A DNA stretch of 9,892 nucleotides. Source: an uncultured Clostridia bacterium (lineage in GTDB: Bacteria; Bacillota; Clostridia; Christensenellales; UBA1242). The translations under genes were made by a program, and so were the position numbers. Each line of letters opens with the position of its first letter. Within the stretch, counting starts at the first letter, position 1. The notes beneath the pieces were generated by a model. It had not been told where the DNA came from. It did not search any database and was given only the letters and a program-made list of their open reading frames with translations. Shown here one piece after another: positions 1 to 5,041 of the stretch. The stretch spans positions 1 through 9,892 of the forward strand of contig CALWDV010000042.1 of assembly GCA_944376785.1 (NCBI GenBank), read 5' to 3'.

Positions 1-37
1 GCAAAAAGAAAACATAGACAGTTTTTTGTCTATGTTT
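1..37 (-). terminator. Intrinsic terminator of the 497-residue minus-strand gene
   Basis: An 11-bp perfect stem (10-20 with 27-37, core CATAGACA/TGTCTATG) has a 6-nt loop. Read on the minus strand it is followed by a U-rich tail (TCTTTTTGC, 9 down to 1). It lies about 45 nt after the stop codon of the minus-strand gene. No comparable U-run follows on the plus strand, so the direction is clear. Confidence 0.8.
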
Positions 38-82
38 CTCTTAAATATTCTGCTAGTTTCAAAATTGCTAGCCTAATGTCCT

Positions 83-1576
83 TTATTTTTTTAAACCACC
101 ATCAGGTGTTTGACCACTGTTAGGTGATTGATTTGTTTGAACAGGGTTTGTATTTTGTTGTTCGCCTTGTTTAACTGCTTCTATTTTACTTCTGTAATAT
201 TCTAAAAGGTCAGGACGATTTGCTTTAACATAGTCAAAATCGCAAAATCTTCCAACAATTTTTTTAACTTCTAATTCCAATTTGTGATGGCTATCAACAC
301 TAAAAACTGGATATGGTTTTTTTGTTTTTGAATCATTCACAATCAAAATATTTTGTCTGTCTGGCTTAAATGTTCTAAGTTCATCTAAAAATTGTGCAAG
401 TTGTGGGTCGGGTGTGTAGTTTGTTATGTTATATGTTTTAGCAAAATATTGTTGTAATCGCTCGGTTGAAATAACTGCATTATTTTTCAAAACATCTTCA
501 CTTTGTAAAGTCATGCTTTTTTGCATTAATTCAAAATATTCTGCTGGTGTGCAATATTTTTTAGTGGTAGAATCATCAAGATAAAACGTATCTTGGTTTA
601 ATTCCTGAGCATTAAATTTTAAAAATTTTGATGGTTCAGTGTTATAAATTGTAAATTTTGATAAATGTGATAAGGCAAATGCTAATTCAAAATTTGCATC
701 TCTTTCATGAATGTGATGAGTTGCAGAAACTTGCTTAATATTTGAAAATCTTCCACGTTTGTTGCCTTTTTTGCTTGGAAGAGCATTATGATGGTTAGAA
801 TCAAATTTTTCTTGCAAATAATCTGGAATAATAATGTCTGTTTTGTCTGTTAAACCCAACATTTCAATGGTTGATTTTCCTAAATGTCCAACACTATCAA
901 TTCTTGAAATTTGACAAGGTAATGTTGCTTCACCACAAGCAATTAATGTTAATGGATATGCAACAGTTGGTGAATTTTGATAGTATTTTTCATCTGCCAT
1001 AAGTAAATATTTTTTTTCATTAATTTTGCATTCCAACAAGCGTCTTATAACATAGCAAGGGCGGTCATGTTTACCAATGGCATTAAAATGTGTTTCAGCA
1101 ACAATTTTTTTTGGTGCTCTAATTAGTTGTTTAATTAAGTCGCCACCAAGCATTATTGGAATGTTGTCTTCAACATTAAAAGTTTGAGATAATTGTTCAA
1201 TAGTTCTTTTTAATATAGGCTCACAAATATCGCCATTTTTAGTTAATTTGGTTTTTGGAATGTTAATGTCTGTGTGTATGGTATTATAATATTTATCATC
1301 ACTTTGAGTTCCGTGCAATTCCTCTAAATGATTTTTTAAAAGTTCTTGTGAGTAATTTTTAGCAACTGATAAATATTTCCTTAATTGGTCTAAATATTTA
1401 AAAACATCTTGTCTGCGAAGATTTAAAATTTCATATACTTCGTTAGCAGGTTTAACATATTTTGTTAAATCAACTGAATGGATTGGTTTTGAAACAGTTG
1501 AAATTTTACCTAATTTTCCTTTACTAAAAAATTTTTCTCTTCTTCCTATTCCATTAGAGTTTCTTTTTTTTGCCAT
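83..1576 (-). CDS. Hypothetical protein, 497 aa, function unknown
   Basis: I do not recognise this protein. The ATG start is preceded by a good ribosome binding site (AAGGAAGG, about 4 nt upstream) and the stop is TAA. The first 25 residues are strongly basic (lysine and arginine rich), with no hydrophobic segment and no signal peptide, so it is probably cytoplasmic. Residues 50-90 look helical and charged. The middle (155-300) is mixed alpha/beta and has a histidine cluster, ATHHIHERD, at 285-293, plus several cysteines (118, 174, 183, 214, 221). The spacing does not match a metal-binding family I can name. The last 25 residues are a low-complexity N/Q/P/G/T tail, likely disordered. The gene is monocistronic, divergent from ung, with its own promoter and terminator. 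The basic N-terminus and histidines could suggest nucleic-acid binding, but that is only inference. Reading frame and start are solid; function is not. Confidence 0.88.
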   Translation of the reverse strand: MAKKRNSNGIGRREKFFSKGKLGKISTVSKPIHSVDLTKYVKPANEVYEILNLRRQDVFKYLDQLRKYLSVAKNYSQELLKNHLEELHGTQSDDKYYNTIHTDINIPKTKLTKNGDICEPILKRTIEQLSQTFNVEDNIPIMLGGDLIKQLIRAPKKIVAETHFNAIGKHDRPCYVIRRLLECKINEKKYLLMADEKYYQNSPTVAYPLTLIACGEATLPCQISRIDSVGHLGKSTIEMLGLTDKTDIIIPDYLQEKFDSNHHNALPSKKGNKRGRFSNIKQVSATHHIHERDANFELAFALSHLSKFTIYNTEPSKFLKFNAQELNQDTFYLDDSTTKKYCTPAEYFELMQKSMTLQSEDVLKNNAVISTERLQQYFAKTYNITNYTPDPQLAQFLDELRTFKPDRQNILIVNDSKTKKPYPVFSVDSHHKLELEVKKIVGRFCDFDYVKANRPDLLEYYRSKIEAVKQGEQQNTNPVQTNQSPNSGQTPDGGLKK

Positions 1577-1601
1577 AAGACCTTCCTTTTACCTTATTAA
1601 T

Positions 1602-1631
1602 ATAATATCACACTAATATTATTTTTTTCAA
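1602..1631 (-). promoter_or_regulatory. Promoter of the 497-residue minus-strand gene
   Basis: On the minus strand a -35 of TTGAAA (plus 1626-1631) is followed after 18 bp by an extended -10, TGATATTAT (plus 1602-1610). Transcription would start near 1595, giving a leader of about 20 nt with the AAGGAAGG ribosome binding site. It is divergent from the ung promoter, about 70 bp away. Confidence 0.6.
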
Positions 1632-1701
1632 TATTAAAATAATTTTTTAGTTTATTTTAACTAATAAATTGATTTAAAAACTTTTTTTTAAATTTTACAT
1701 A

Positions 1702-1710
1702 TGTTAAAAT
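1702..1710 (+). promoter_or_regulatory. Extended -10 promoter of ung
   Basis: TGTTAAAAT (TG-N-TAAAAT) places the transcription start near 1717 and leaves a leader of about 19 nt. There is no good -35 at the expected distance, only a T-run near 1682-1689, so the TG extension probably carries the promoter. Confidence 0.55.
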
Positions 1711-1735
1711 AACAAAAATAATTTAGGGTGGTAAT

Positions 1736-2413
1736 ATGTTTGTAATTTCAAAAAGTTGGTTTGCTTTATTAAAAAATGTTTTAGAAAGTGAAAATTTTAA
1801 AAATTTGTGTGCATGGTTAAATAACGAATATAAAACTAAAACAATTTACCCAAAACCTGAAAATGTTTTTAATGCCATTAATAAGGTTAAGTTTGAAGAT
1901 GTTAAAGTTGTTATTATTGGTCAGGACCCATACCACCAACCAAATCAAGCACATGGCTTATCGTTTTCTGTTGAAGGTAATGTTGCCATTCCACCAAGTT
2001 TGCAAAATATTTTTAAGGAACTTAAAAATGAACTTGGTTGCTATATTCCAAACAATGGAAACCTAACAAAATGGGCAAAACAAGGTGTTTTAATGTTAAA
2101 CAGTGTGTTAACTGTTGAATATAATAAACCTAATAGTCACAAAGGAAAGGGGTGGGAACAAGTTACCACTGAAATTATTAATTTGTTAAATAAACGTGAA
2201 AAACCAGTTGTTTTTTTGTTGTGGGGTGCAAATGCAAAAGCTATTGGTAAAAACATTAACACAAATAAACATTATGTTTTAACAGCTTCACATCCAAGCC
2301 CAATGAGTGCAAATCAGGGTGGTTGGTTTGGCAATGGTTGCTTTAAAAAAACAAATGAAATTTTAGTTCAATTAAATGAAAAACCAATTGATTGGCAAAT
2401 TGAAAATGTTTAA
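1736..2413 (+). CDS. ung: Uracil-DNA glycosylase, family 1 (UNG)
   Basis: Removes uracil from DNA (from cytosine deamination or dUMP misincorporation) by cleaving the N-glycosidic bond, the first step of base-excision repair. The 225-residue length is normal for bacterial UNG. Visible family-1 signatures are the water-activating loop GQDPYH (residues 62-67, catalytic Asp64), the GLSFSV strand (74-79), LNSVLTV with the uracil-reading Asn122 (121-127), the VVFLLWG strand (158-164), and the minor-groove/leucine loop HPSPMS with catalytic His186. The start ATG follows an AGGGTGGT ribosome binding site (1725-1732) by 3 nt. The gene has its own promoter and terminator and is divergent from the 497-residue gene, so it appears monocistronic. 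No key residue is missing. In a genome this AT-rich, repair of deaminated cytosine is presumably relevant, but the gene is near-universal and gives no special clue. Confidence 0.98.
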   Translation: MFVISKSWFALLKNVLESENFKNLCAWLNNEYKTKTIYPKPENVFNAINKVKFEDVKVVIIGQDPYHQPNQAHGLSFSVEGNVAIPPSLQNIFKELKNELGCYIPNNGNLTKWAKQGVLMLNSVLTVEYNKPNSHKGKGWEQVTTEIINLLNKREKPVVFLLWGANAKAIGKNINTNKHYVLTASHPSPMSANQGGWFGNGCFKKTNEILVQLNEKPIDWQIENV

Positions 2414-2439
2414 AAGTAAACCTTTGGGTTTGCTTTTTT
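2412..2439 (+). terminator. Intrinsic terminator of ung
   Basis: AAAAGTAAACC (2412-2422) pairs with GGTTTGCTTTT (2427-2437) with one G-U pair around a TTTG loop, followed by a T-run to 2439. The stem begins inside the ung stop codon. Confidence 0.85.
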
Positions 2440-2453
2440 GTTTTGGTTTGGTA

Positions 2454-2482
2454 TTTACAATTATTTTATGTTGTGATAAAAT
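2454..2482 (+). promoter_or_regulatory. Promoter of the DUF2726-like gene
   Basis: TTTACA (2454-2459), 17-bp spacer, then extended -10 TGATAAAAT (2474-2482). The start point would be near 2489, about 19 nt before the ATG at 2508. It lies after the ung terminator, so this gene is transcribed separately. Confidence 0.72.
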
Positions 2483-2507
2483 ATTTTAAAAATTAGGGGT
2501 GTGCATT

Positions 2508-3098
2508 ATGGGTTTATTACTTGAAAGTAATGTTAAAGATGTTGTAATACCAATTGTTATATTAGTAATGATTTTTTTAGTTGCAGGGCTTATAATTTAT
2601 GGTTTAAAACACAAATATGGAAAAGATCGTGGAATGATTACCAAAGATGAACCAAAAACAATTAATGTTGAATTAAAAAAATGCTATATGCAACCAAACG
2701 AAGTTGAATTTTTAAAAAATTTATATAAAGTGTTACCAGCCGAATTTATTGCATTTCCTCGTGTTGGTGTTGATAATTTGGTTCAACCAAAAAATGATAA
2801 GGTGCTTTATAACACCATTTTAAGTCAATATGTTGATGTTTGCGTTTTTTTGAAAAGTACTATGCAACCAGTTCTTGCCATTGACTTATATGAAGCAAGT
2901 CCAGTTGCTCAACAATTAAAACAGTTGCACCCAAATGTTACAAAAGCATTAAAAGCAGTTAACATTCCAATGCTTAGTTATCAACTTTCAGAAGAGTATA
3001 GTTTAGTTGAATTAAGAACAAAAGTTATTGATGCAATGCCAGGAAAAATGATTGCAATGTTAAAAGAAAAAGTTAAAAATAACAACATTTTTGATTAA
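2508..3098 (+). CDS. Membrane-anchored DUF2726-like protein, 196 aa
   Basis: The start is placed at ATG 2508: AGGGG (2495-2499) lies 8 nt upstream as ribosome binding site, whereas the in-frame GTG at 2499 sits inside that site. Residues 11-31 form one transmembrane helix, followed by a basic stretch (KHKYGKDR, 34-41), so the C-terminal domain is probably cytoplasmic. Residues 57-178 follow the DUF2726 pattern: an opening 'xPxExxFLxxLxxxLP' (62-77), FPRVGVDNLV (83-92), an Asp in SQYVDVCVFL (106-115), VLAIDLYEAS (122-131), and the final IPMLSYQL and ELRTKV strand and helix. DUF2726 is thought to be related to restriction-endonuclease-like folds. As I recall the family pattern, the usual E-L-D...S-H becomes D-L-Y...A-S here, so a nuclease site is probably not intact. 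Its biological role is unknown. I am confident in the gene and the membrane anchor, moderately so in the family. Confidence 0.85.
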   Translation: MGLLLESNVKDVVIPIVILVMIFLVAGLIIYGLKHKYGKDRGMITKDEPKTINVELKKCYMQPNEVEFLKNLYKVLPAEFIAFPRVGVDNLVQPKNDKVLYNTILSQYVDVCVFLKSTMQPVLAIDLYEASPVAQQLKQLHPNVTKALKAVNIPMLSYQLSEEYSLVELRTKVIDAMPGKMIAMLKEKVKNNNIFD

Positions 3099-3125
3099 TC
3101 AACAAAATTTTCGTTTCTTTAAAAC

Positions 3126-3154
3126 TTGCAAATATTTACTTTGTGTGGTATAAT
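3126..3154 (+). promoter_or_regulatory. Strong promoter of the SRP RNA gene
   Basis: TTGCAA (3126-3131), a 17-bp spacer, then a perfect TATAAT (3149-3154) with a TG extension (TGG, 3146-3148). The predicted start falls at 3161, exactly the first base of the RNA's closing helix. This is the closest match to consensus at the -10 in the window, as expected for a highly expressed stable RNA. Confidence 0.88.
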
Positions 3155-3160
3155 AATTGA

Positions 3161-3427
3161 ACCGTACTAGGTAGAGAGTTAGCGGACCTCTTTTCCCAAA
3201 CGCTATATGTGGGGCCGACAAACTGTATGCGGGAATAACTGTTTATGTTATTAGATTAAATTTGATTGTTGATTTTAAGGTCTTATGCAATATTTTGCTG
3301 TGAATCATGTCAGGGTCGGAAGACAGCAGCATTAAATGGATTAAAATATGTGCCATAAGGTAGCTTTAAAGGAGATTGAATTTCTTTTAATGCATAACAC
3401 AAGTGTTTTCAATTACAGCCGTACGGT
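3161..3427 (+). ncRNA. ffs: SRP RNA (large Bacillus-type, 6S-like scRNA with Alu domain)
   Basis: RNA scaffold of the signal recognition particle; it binds Ffh and delivers ribosomes making membrane or secreted proteins to FtsY. ACCGTAC (3161-3167) pairs with GTACGGT (3421-3427) to close the molecule, giving about 267 nt, near the ~270 nt of the B. subtilis scRNA. The Ffh-binding domain is at 3309-3330: the GTCAGG side, a GGAA tetraloop (3318-3321) and the AGCAGC side. Helix 5 can be traced: CTTATG/CATAAG, ATATTTT/AAAATAT, and AAATTTGATT/GATTGAATTT. In the Alu domain TAGCG (3180-3184) pairs with CGCTA (3201-3205), and the CCC (3195-3197) and GGGG (3211-3214) loops could make the usual loop-loop contact. 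A T-run (3427-3433) directly after the closing helix probably ends transcription. The apical stem carries a compensated base-pair change relative to the usual sequence. Mycoplasma SRP RNAs are much shorter, which argues against a Mycoplasma-type host. Confidence 0.95.
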
Positions 3428-3453
3428 TTTTTTATTGCTTTTTATAAATTTTC

Positions 3454-3473
3454 AAATAAATATATATTTATTT
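3454..3473 (+). repeat. 20-bp perfect A/T palindrome upstream of the HEPN-CBS gene
   Basis: A perfect 20-bp self-complementary sequence made only of A and T (centre ATATAT). It sits between the end of ffs and the HEPN-CBS start and touches the expected -35 zone of that gene's promoter. It could be an operator or a cruciform-prone site, or simply a product of base composition. Confidence 0.45.
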
Positions 3474-3491
3474 TGTAAAAAAATAAAATTA

Positions 3492-3500
3492 TGTTAAACT
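3492..3500 (+). promoter_or_regulatory. Extended -10 promoter of the HEPN-CBS gene
   Basis: TGTTAAACT (TG-N-TAAACT). The -35 is weak: TTGTAA at 3473-3478 with a 16-bp spacer. Transcription would start near 3507 and include the AGAAGGAAA ribosome binding site at 3518-3526. Confidence 0.55.
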
Positions 3501-3534
3501 AAATTAGTAAATAATTTAGAAGGAAATTATATTT

Positions 3535-4266
3535 ATGAATAATGATAATTCAAATCGTTTTATAAAAGCATATAATCAAATTGATTCAGCATTAAGAATT
3601 CAAGGTGATATGAAACGTAGCATTAGTTACACAGAAGCAGTTAGAAAAGCAGCACGTTTTAATTCATTAGTTGCAAAGTATGAGGACCAATTAATTGATT
3701 ATGGAAGGTTAAGAAATGCCATTGTGCATAATAGTGACCCCGACATTGTTATTGCAGAACCTCATGATGATGTGGTTGAGGAATATGAAAGAATTGCAAA
3801 GTTAATTTGCACACCACCTCTTGCAATTAACACTGTTTGTAACAAGGTTGTTAGCACCATTGAATATAATGTTAAATTAAAAGATGTGTTAGAATTTGGA
3901 TATAAGAGTGGATTTAGTAGCATACCTATTTTTAAAAATGGAATGTTAATTGGTGTTGCTAACGGTCAAAAAATTGCCGATGTTATTGGAAAGAAAATTT
4001 ATGAAAAACGTGATATTTGTGAATTTTTAAGAAACACAACCATCGAAGAAGTTTTAAAAGAATTTTCAAATGAAAATTATTACACTATTGCAAACGAAAA
4101 AATAACATTAGATAAAGTTTTAAATTTGTTTACCGAAAACAGAAAGTTATTGGTTGTTTTAATAACTAAAACAGGCACATTGCTTGAACCACCACTAGGA
4201 ATTATTACAATAACTGACATTATGGATATTAACAAAATTTTAGATAATTATGAAATGGAAAGATAA
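3535..4266 (+). CDS. HEPN-like domain fused to a CBS-domain pair, 243 aa
   Basis: Residues 8-92 are a predicted all-helical domain (FIKAYNQIDSAL, an ISYTEAVRKAA helix, then the YGRLRNAIVHNS helix). It contains R60-N-A-I-V-H65, the R-x4-H signature of HEPN RNases and toxins. Residues 105-155 form a first CBS domain (LKDVLEFGYKSGFSSIPIF, then GMLIGVANGQKIADVI). Residues 168-236 form a second, ending in the typical PLGIITITDIMDI. CBS pairs usually bind adenosine nucleotides such as AMP, ATP or c-di-AMP and regulate an attached domain, so a nucleotide-gated HEPN RNase is a fair inference, but activity is not shown. The ATG follows AGAAGGAAA. No membrane segment, so cytoplasmic. It is monocistronic, lies after ffs and ends in its own terminator. 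There is no adjacent antitoxin-like nucleotidyltransferase (MNT), so it is not a classical HEPN-MNT toxin pair. Confidence 0.88.
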   Translation: MNNDNSNRFIKAYNQIDSALRIQGDMKRSISYTEAVRKAARFNSLVAKYEDQLIDYGRLRNAIVHNSDPDIVIAEPHDDVVEEYERIAKLICTPPLAINTVCNKVVSTIEYNVKLKDVLEFGYKSGFSSIPIFKNGMLIGVANGQKIADVIGKKIYEKRDICEFLRNTTIEEVLKEFSNENYYTIANEKITLDKVLNLFTENRKLLVVLITKTGTLLEPPLGIITITDIMDINKILDNYEMER

Positions 4267-4288
4267 AACAGTTGTTTTATCTTTTTTT
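4259..4288 (+). terminator. Intrinsic terminator of the HEPN-CBS gene
   Basis: AAAGATAAAACA (4259-4270) pairs with TGTTTTATCTTT (4273-4284), followed by more T (to 4288). The stem starts within the last codons and includes the stop codon. Confidence 0.85.
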
Positions 4289-4309
4289 ATGAGAATATAT
4301 AAAATATTT

Positions 4310-4318
4310 TGATAAAAT
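4310..4318 (+). promoter_or_regulatory. Possible extended -10 promoter of the membrane-anchored gene
   Basis: TGATAAAAT (TG-N-TAAAAT), the same nonamer as at 2474 and 8779. No recognisable -35 is present. It would start RNA near 4325, about 18 nt before ATG 4343. A TATAAT at 4334-4339 is too close to the ATG to serve it. Confidence 0.4.
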
Positions 4319-4342
4319 TTGATTTTGGTATATTATAATAAT

Positions 4343-4894
4343 ATGTTAAAAAGAAAGTGGAAAAACACAATTATAATATCTGTTGCAATAGTTGTTTTAG
4401 CCATAATTGTTGGCGTTTTTTCTATTGTTATAATTAACACTCCAAACTTAAACTCATATATTAACATTTCAGCAAAAGATGTTTTAGGTAGTGTTGAAAT
4501 TAACATAAAAAATGCCGATAATGGAACTCCATATTCATATTTCACTTTTGAAAACACAACAAGCAATGAAAAACAACATGAGTTTAATAACAAAAATTTA
4601 CTTTTTAAAAGTGACACATCTAGCATAACTATTGAATTTGTTATTAGAAATATGTCATATTTCCCAATTAATGTGAATTTGCAATTTGATGGCCCTGGCA
4701 AAAATTCAAAACTTCAAATGCTTGTTAACAACGTTGAAAGCGAAATTACAAATAATATAGTTATTGAACCAAGCATTAATTTAGAAAATCCAAAAACAAC
4801 TGTTGTTAGTTATGTTATTTCAAAACAAGATGTAAAAAAACCGATTAGAGCAACATTTAGTGTTGAAATGAAATTAACAAAATTATTAAATTAA
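4343..4894 (+). CDS. Membrane-anchored protein of unknown function, 183 aa
   Basis: I do not recognise the family. The N-terminus MLKRKWKN is basic and is followed by a long hydrophobic helix (residues 9-31, rich in I and V). There is no lipobox or clear signal-peptidase site, so this is most likely a type II anchor with residues 33-183 outside the cell. That domain alternates hydrophobic and polar residues (SITIEFVIRNMS, NVNLQFDGPG, TVVSYVISK, ATFSVEMKL), as in a beta-sandwich, and is asparagine rich with no cysteine. The start is uncertain. ATG 4343 puts the basic residues directly before the helix and is preferred, but neither it nor the in-frame TTG at 4319 has a Shine-Dalgarno sequence. 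The gene stands alone, between the HEPN-CBS terminator and its own terminator. A role at the cell surface is inference from topology only. Confidence 0.8.
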   Translation: MLKRKWKNTIIISVAIVVLAIIVGVFSIVIINTPNLNSYINISAKDVLGSVEINIKNADNGTPYSYFTFENTTSNEKQHEFNNKNLLFKSDTSSITIEFVIRNMSYFPINVNLQFDGPGKNSKLQMLVNNVESEITNNIVIEPSINLENPKTTVVSYVISKQDVKKPIRATFSVEMKLTKLLN

Positions 4895-4932
4895 TATTCA
4901 ATTTTAAGGTTGTAAAAATTGAATATTTTTTT
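4893..4932 (+). terminator. Intrinsic terminator of the membrane-anchored gene
   Basis: AATATTCAATTTT (4893-4905) pairs perfectly with AAAATTGAATATT (4915-4927) around a 9-nt loop, followed by a T-run to 4932. The 5' arm overlaps the TAA stop codon. Confidence 0.88.
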
Positions 4933-4961
4933 ATTTAGCACTTTTCTTTTTTAATCATTTG

Positions 4962-4970
4962 TGCTAAAAT
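4962..4970 (+). promoter_or_regulatory. Extended -10 promoter of typA
   Basis: TGCTAAAAT (TG-N-TAAAAT) predicts a start near 4977 and a leader of about 65 nt that contains the long palindrome at 4997-5025. An alternative reading uses TTGACG (4973-4978) as -35, with a poor -10 (AATATG, 4996-5001) that would overlap the palindrome. Confidence 0.5.
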
Positions 4971-4996
4971 TATTGACGTTTTAAGTTATTAAGAAA

Positions 4997-5025
4997 ATAT
5001 GCAAAACAAACTTTGTTTTGCATAT
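4997..5025 (+). promoter_or_regulatory. 29-nt palindrome/hairpin in the typA leader
   Basis: Two perfect 14-nt arms (4997-5010 and 5012-5025, ATATGCAAAACAAA and its complement) flank a single central C. It ends 5 nt before the AGGAGA ribosome binding site of typA. As DNA it could be an operator; as RNA a strong hairpin next to the ribosome binding site. No T-run long enough for a terminator follows. Confidence 0.7.
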
Positions 5026-5041
5026 ATTTTAGGAGATTAGT

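Noticed and set aside
1671..1697. TTTAAAAA/TTTTTAAA hairpin in front of ung
   Set aside because: Low-complexity A/T symmetry of the kind expected by chance at this composition, with no other support.
1863..2066. 67-codon plus-strand frame inside ung
   Set aside because: Out of frame with intact ung, no ribosome binding site, sequence not protein-like.
2499..2507. GTG at 2499 as start of the DUF2726-like gene
   Set aside because: It overlaps the AGGGG ribosome binding site that serves the ATG at 2508.
3091..3102. TTGATTAATCAA palindrome at the end of the DUF2726-like gene as a terminator
   Set aside because: 12-bp A/T-rich palindrome with no room for a loop and no T-run after it; the gene may simply read through toward ffs.
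4333..4701. 122-codon open frame on the minus strand
   Set aside because: Antisense to the membrane-anchored gene, lacking a ribosome binding site and promoter, and with no recognisable domain; the plus-strand frame has the terminator and a membrane helix.
4934..4968. Inverted repeat TTTAGCAC/GTGCTAAA upstream of typA, resembling the CIRCE operator of HrcA
   Set aside because: CIRCE needs TTAGCACTC and GAGTGCTAA separated by 9 bp; here the inner bases differ and the arms are 19 bp apart. The right arm is better explained as the extended -10 (TGCTAAAAT).
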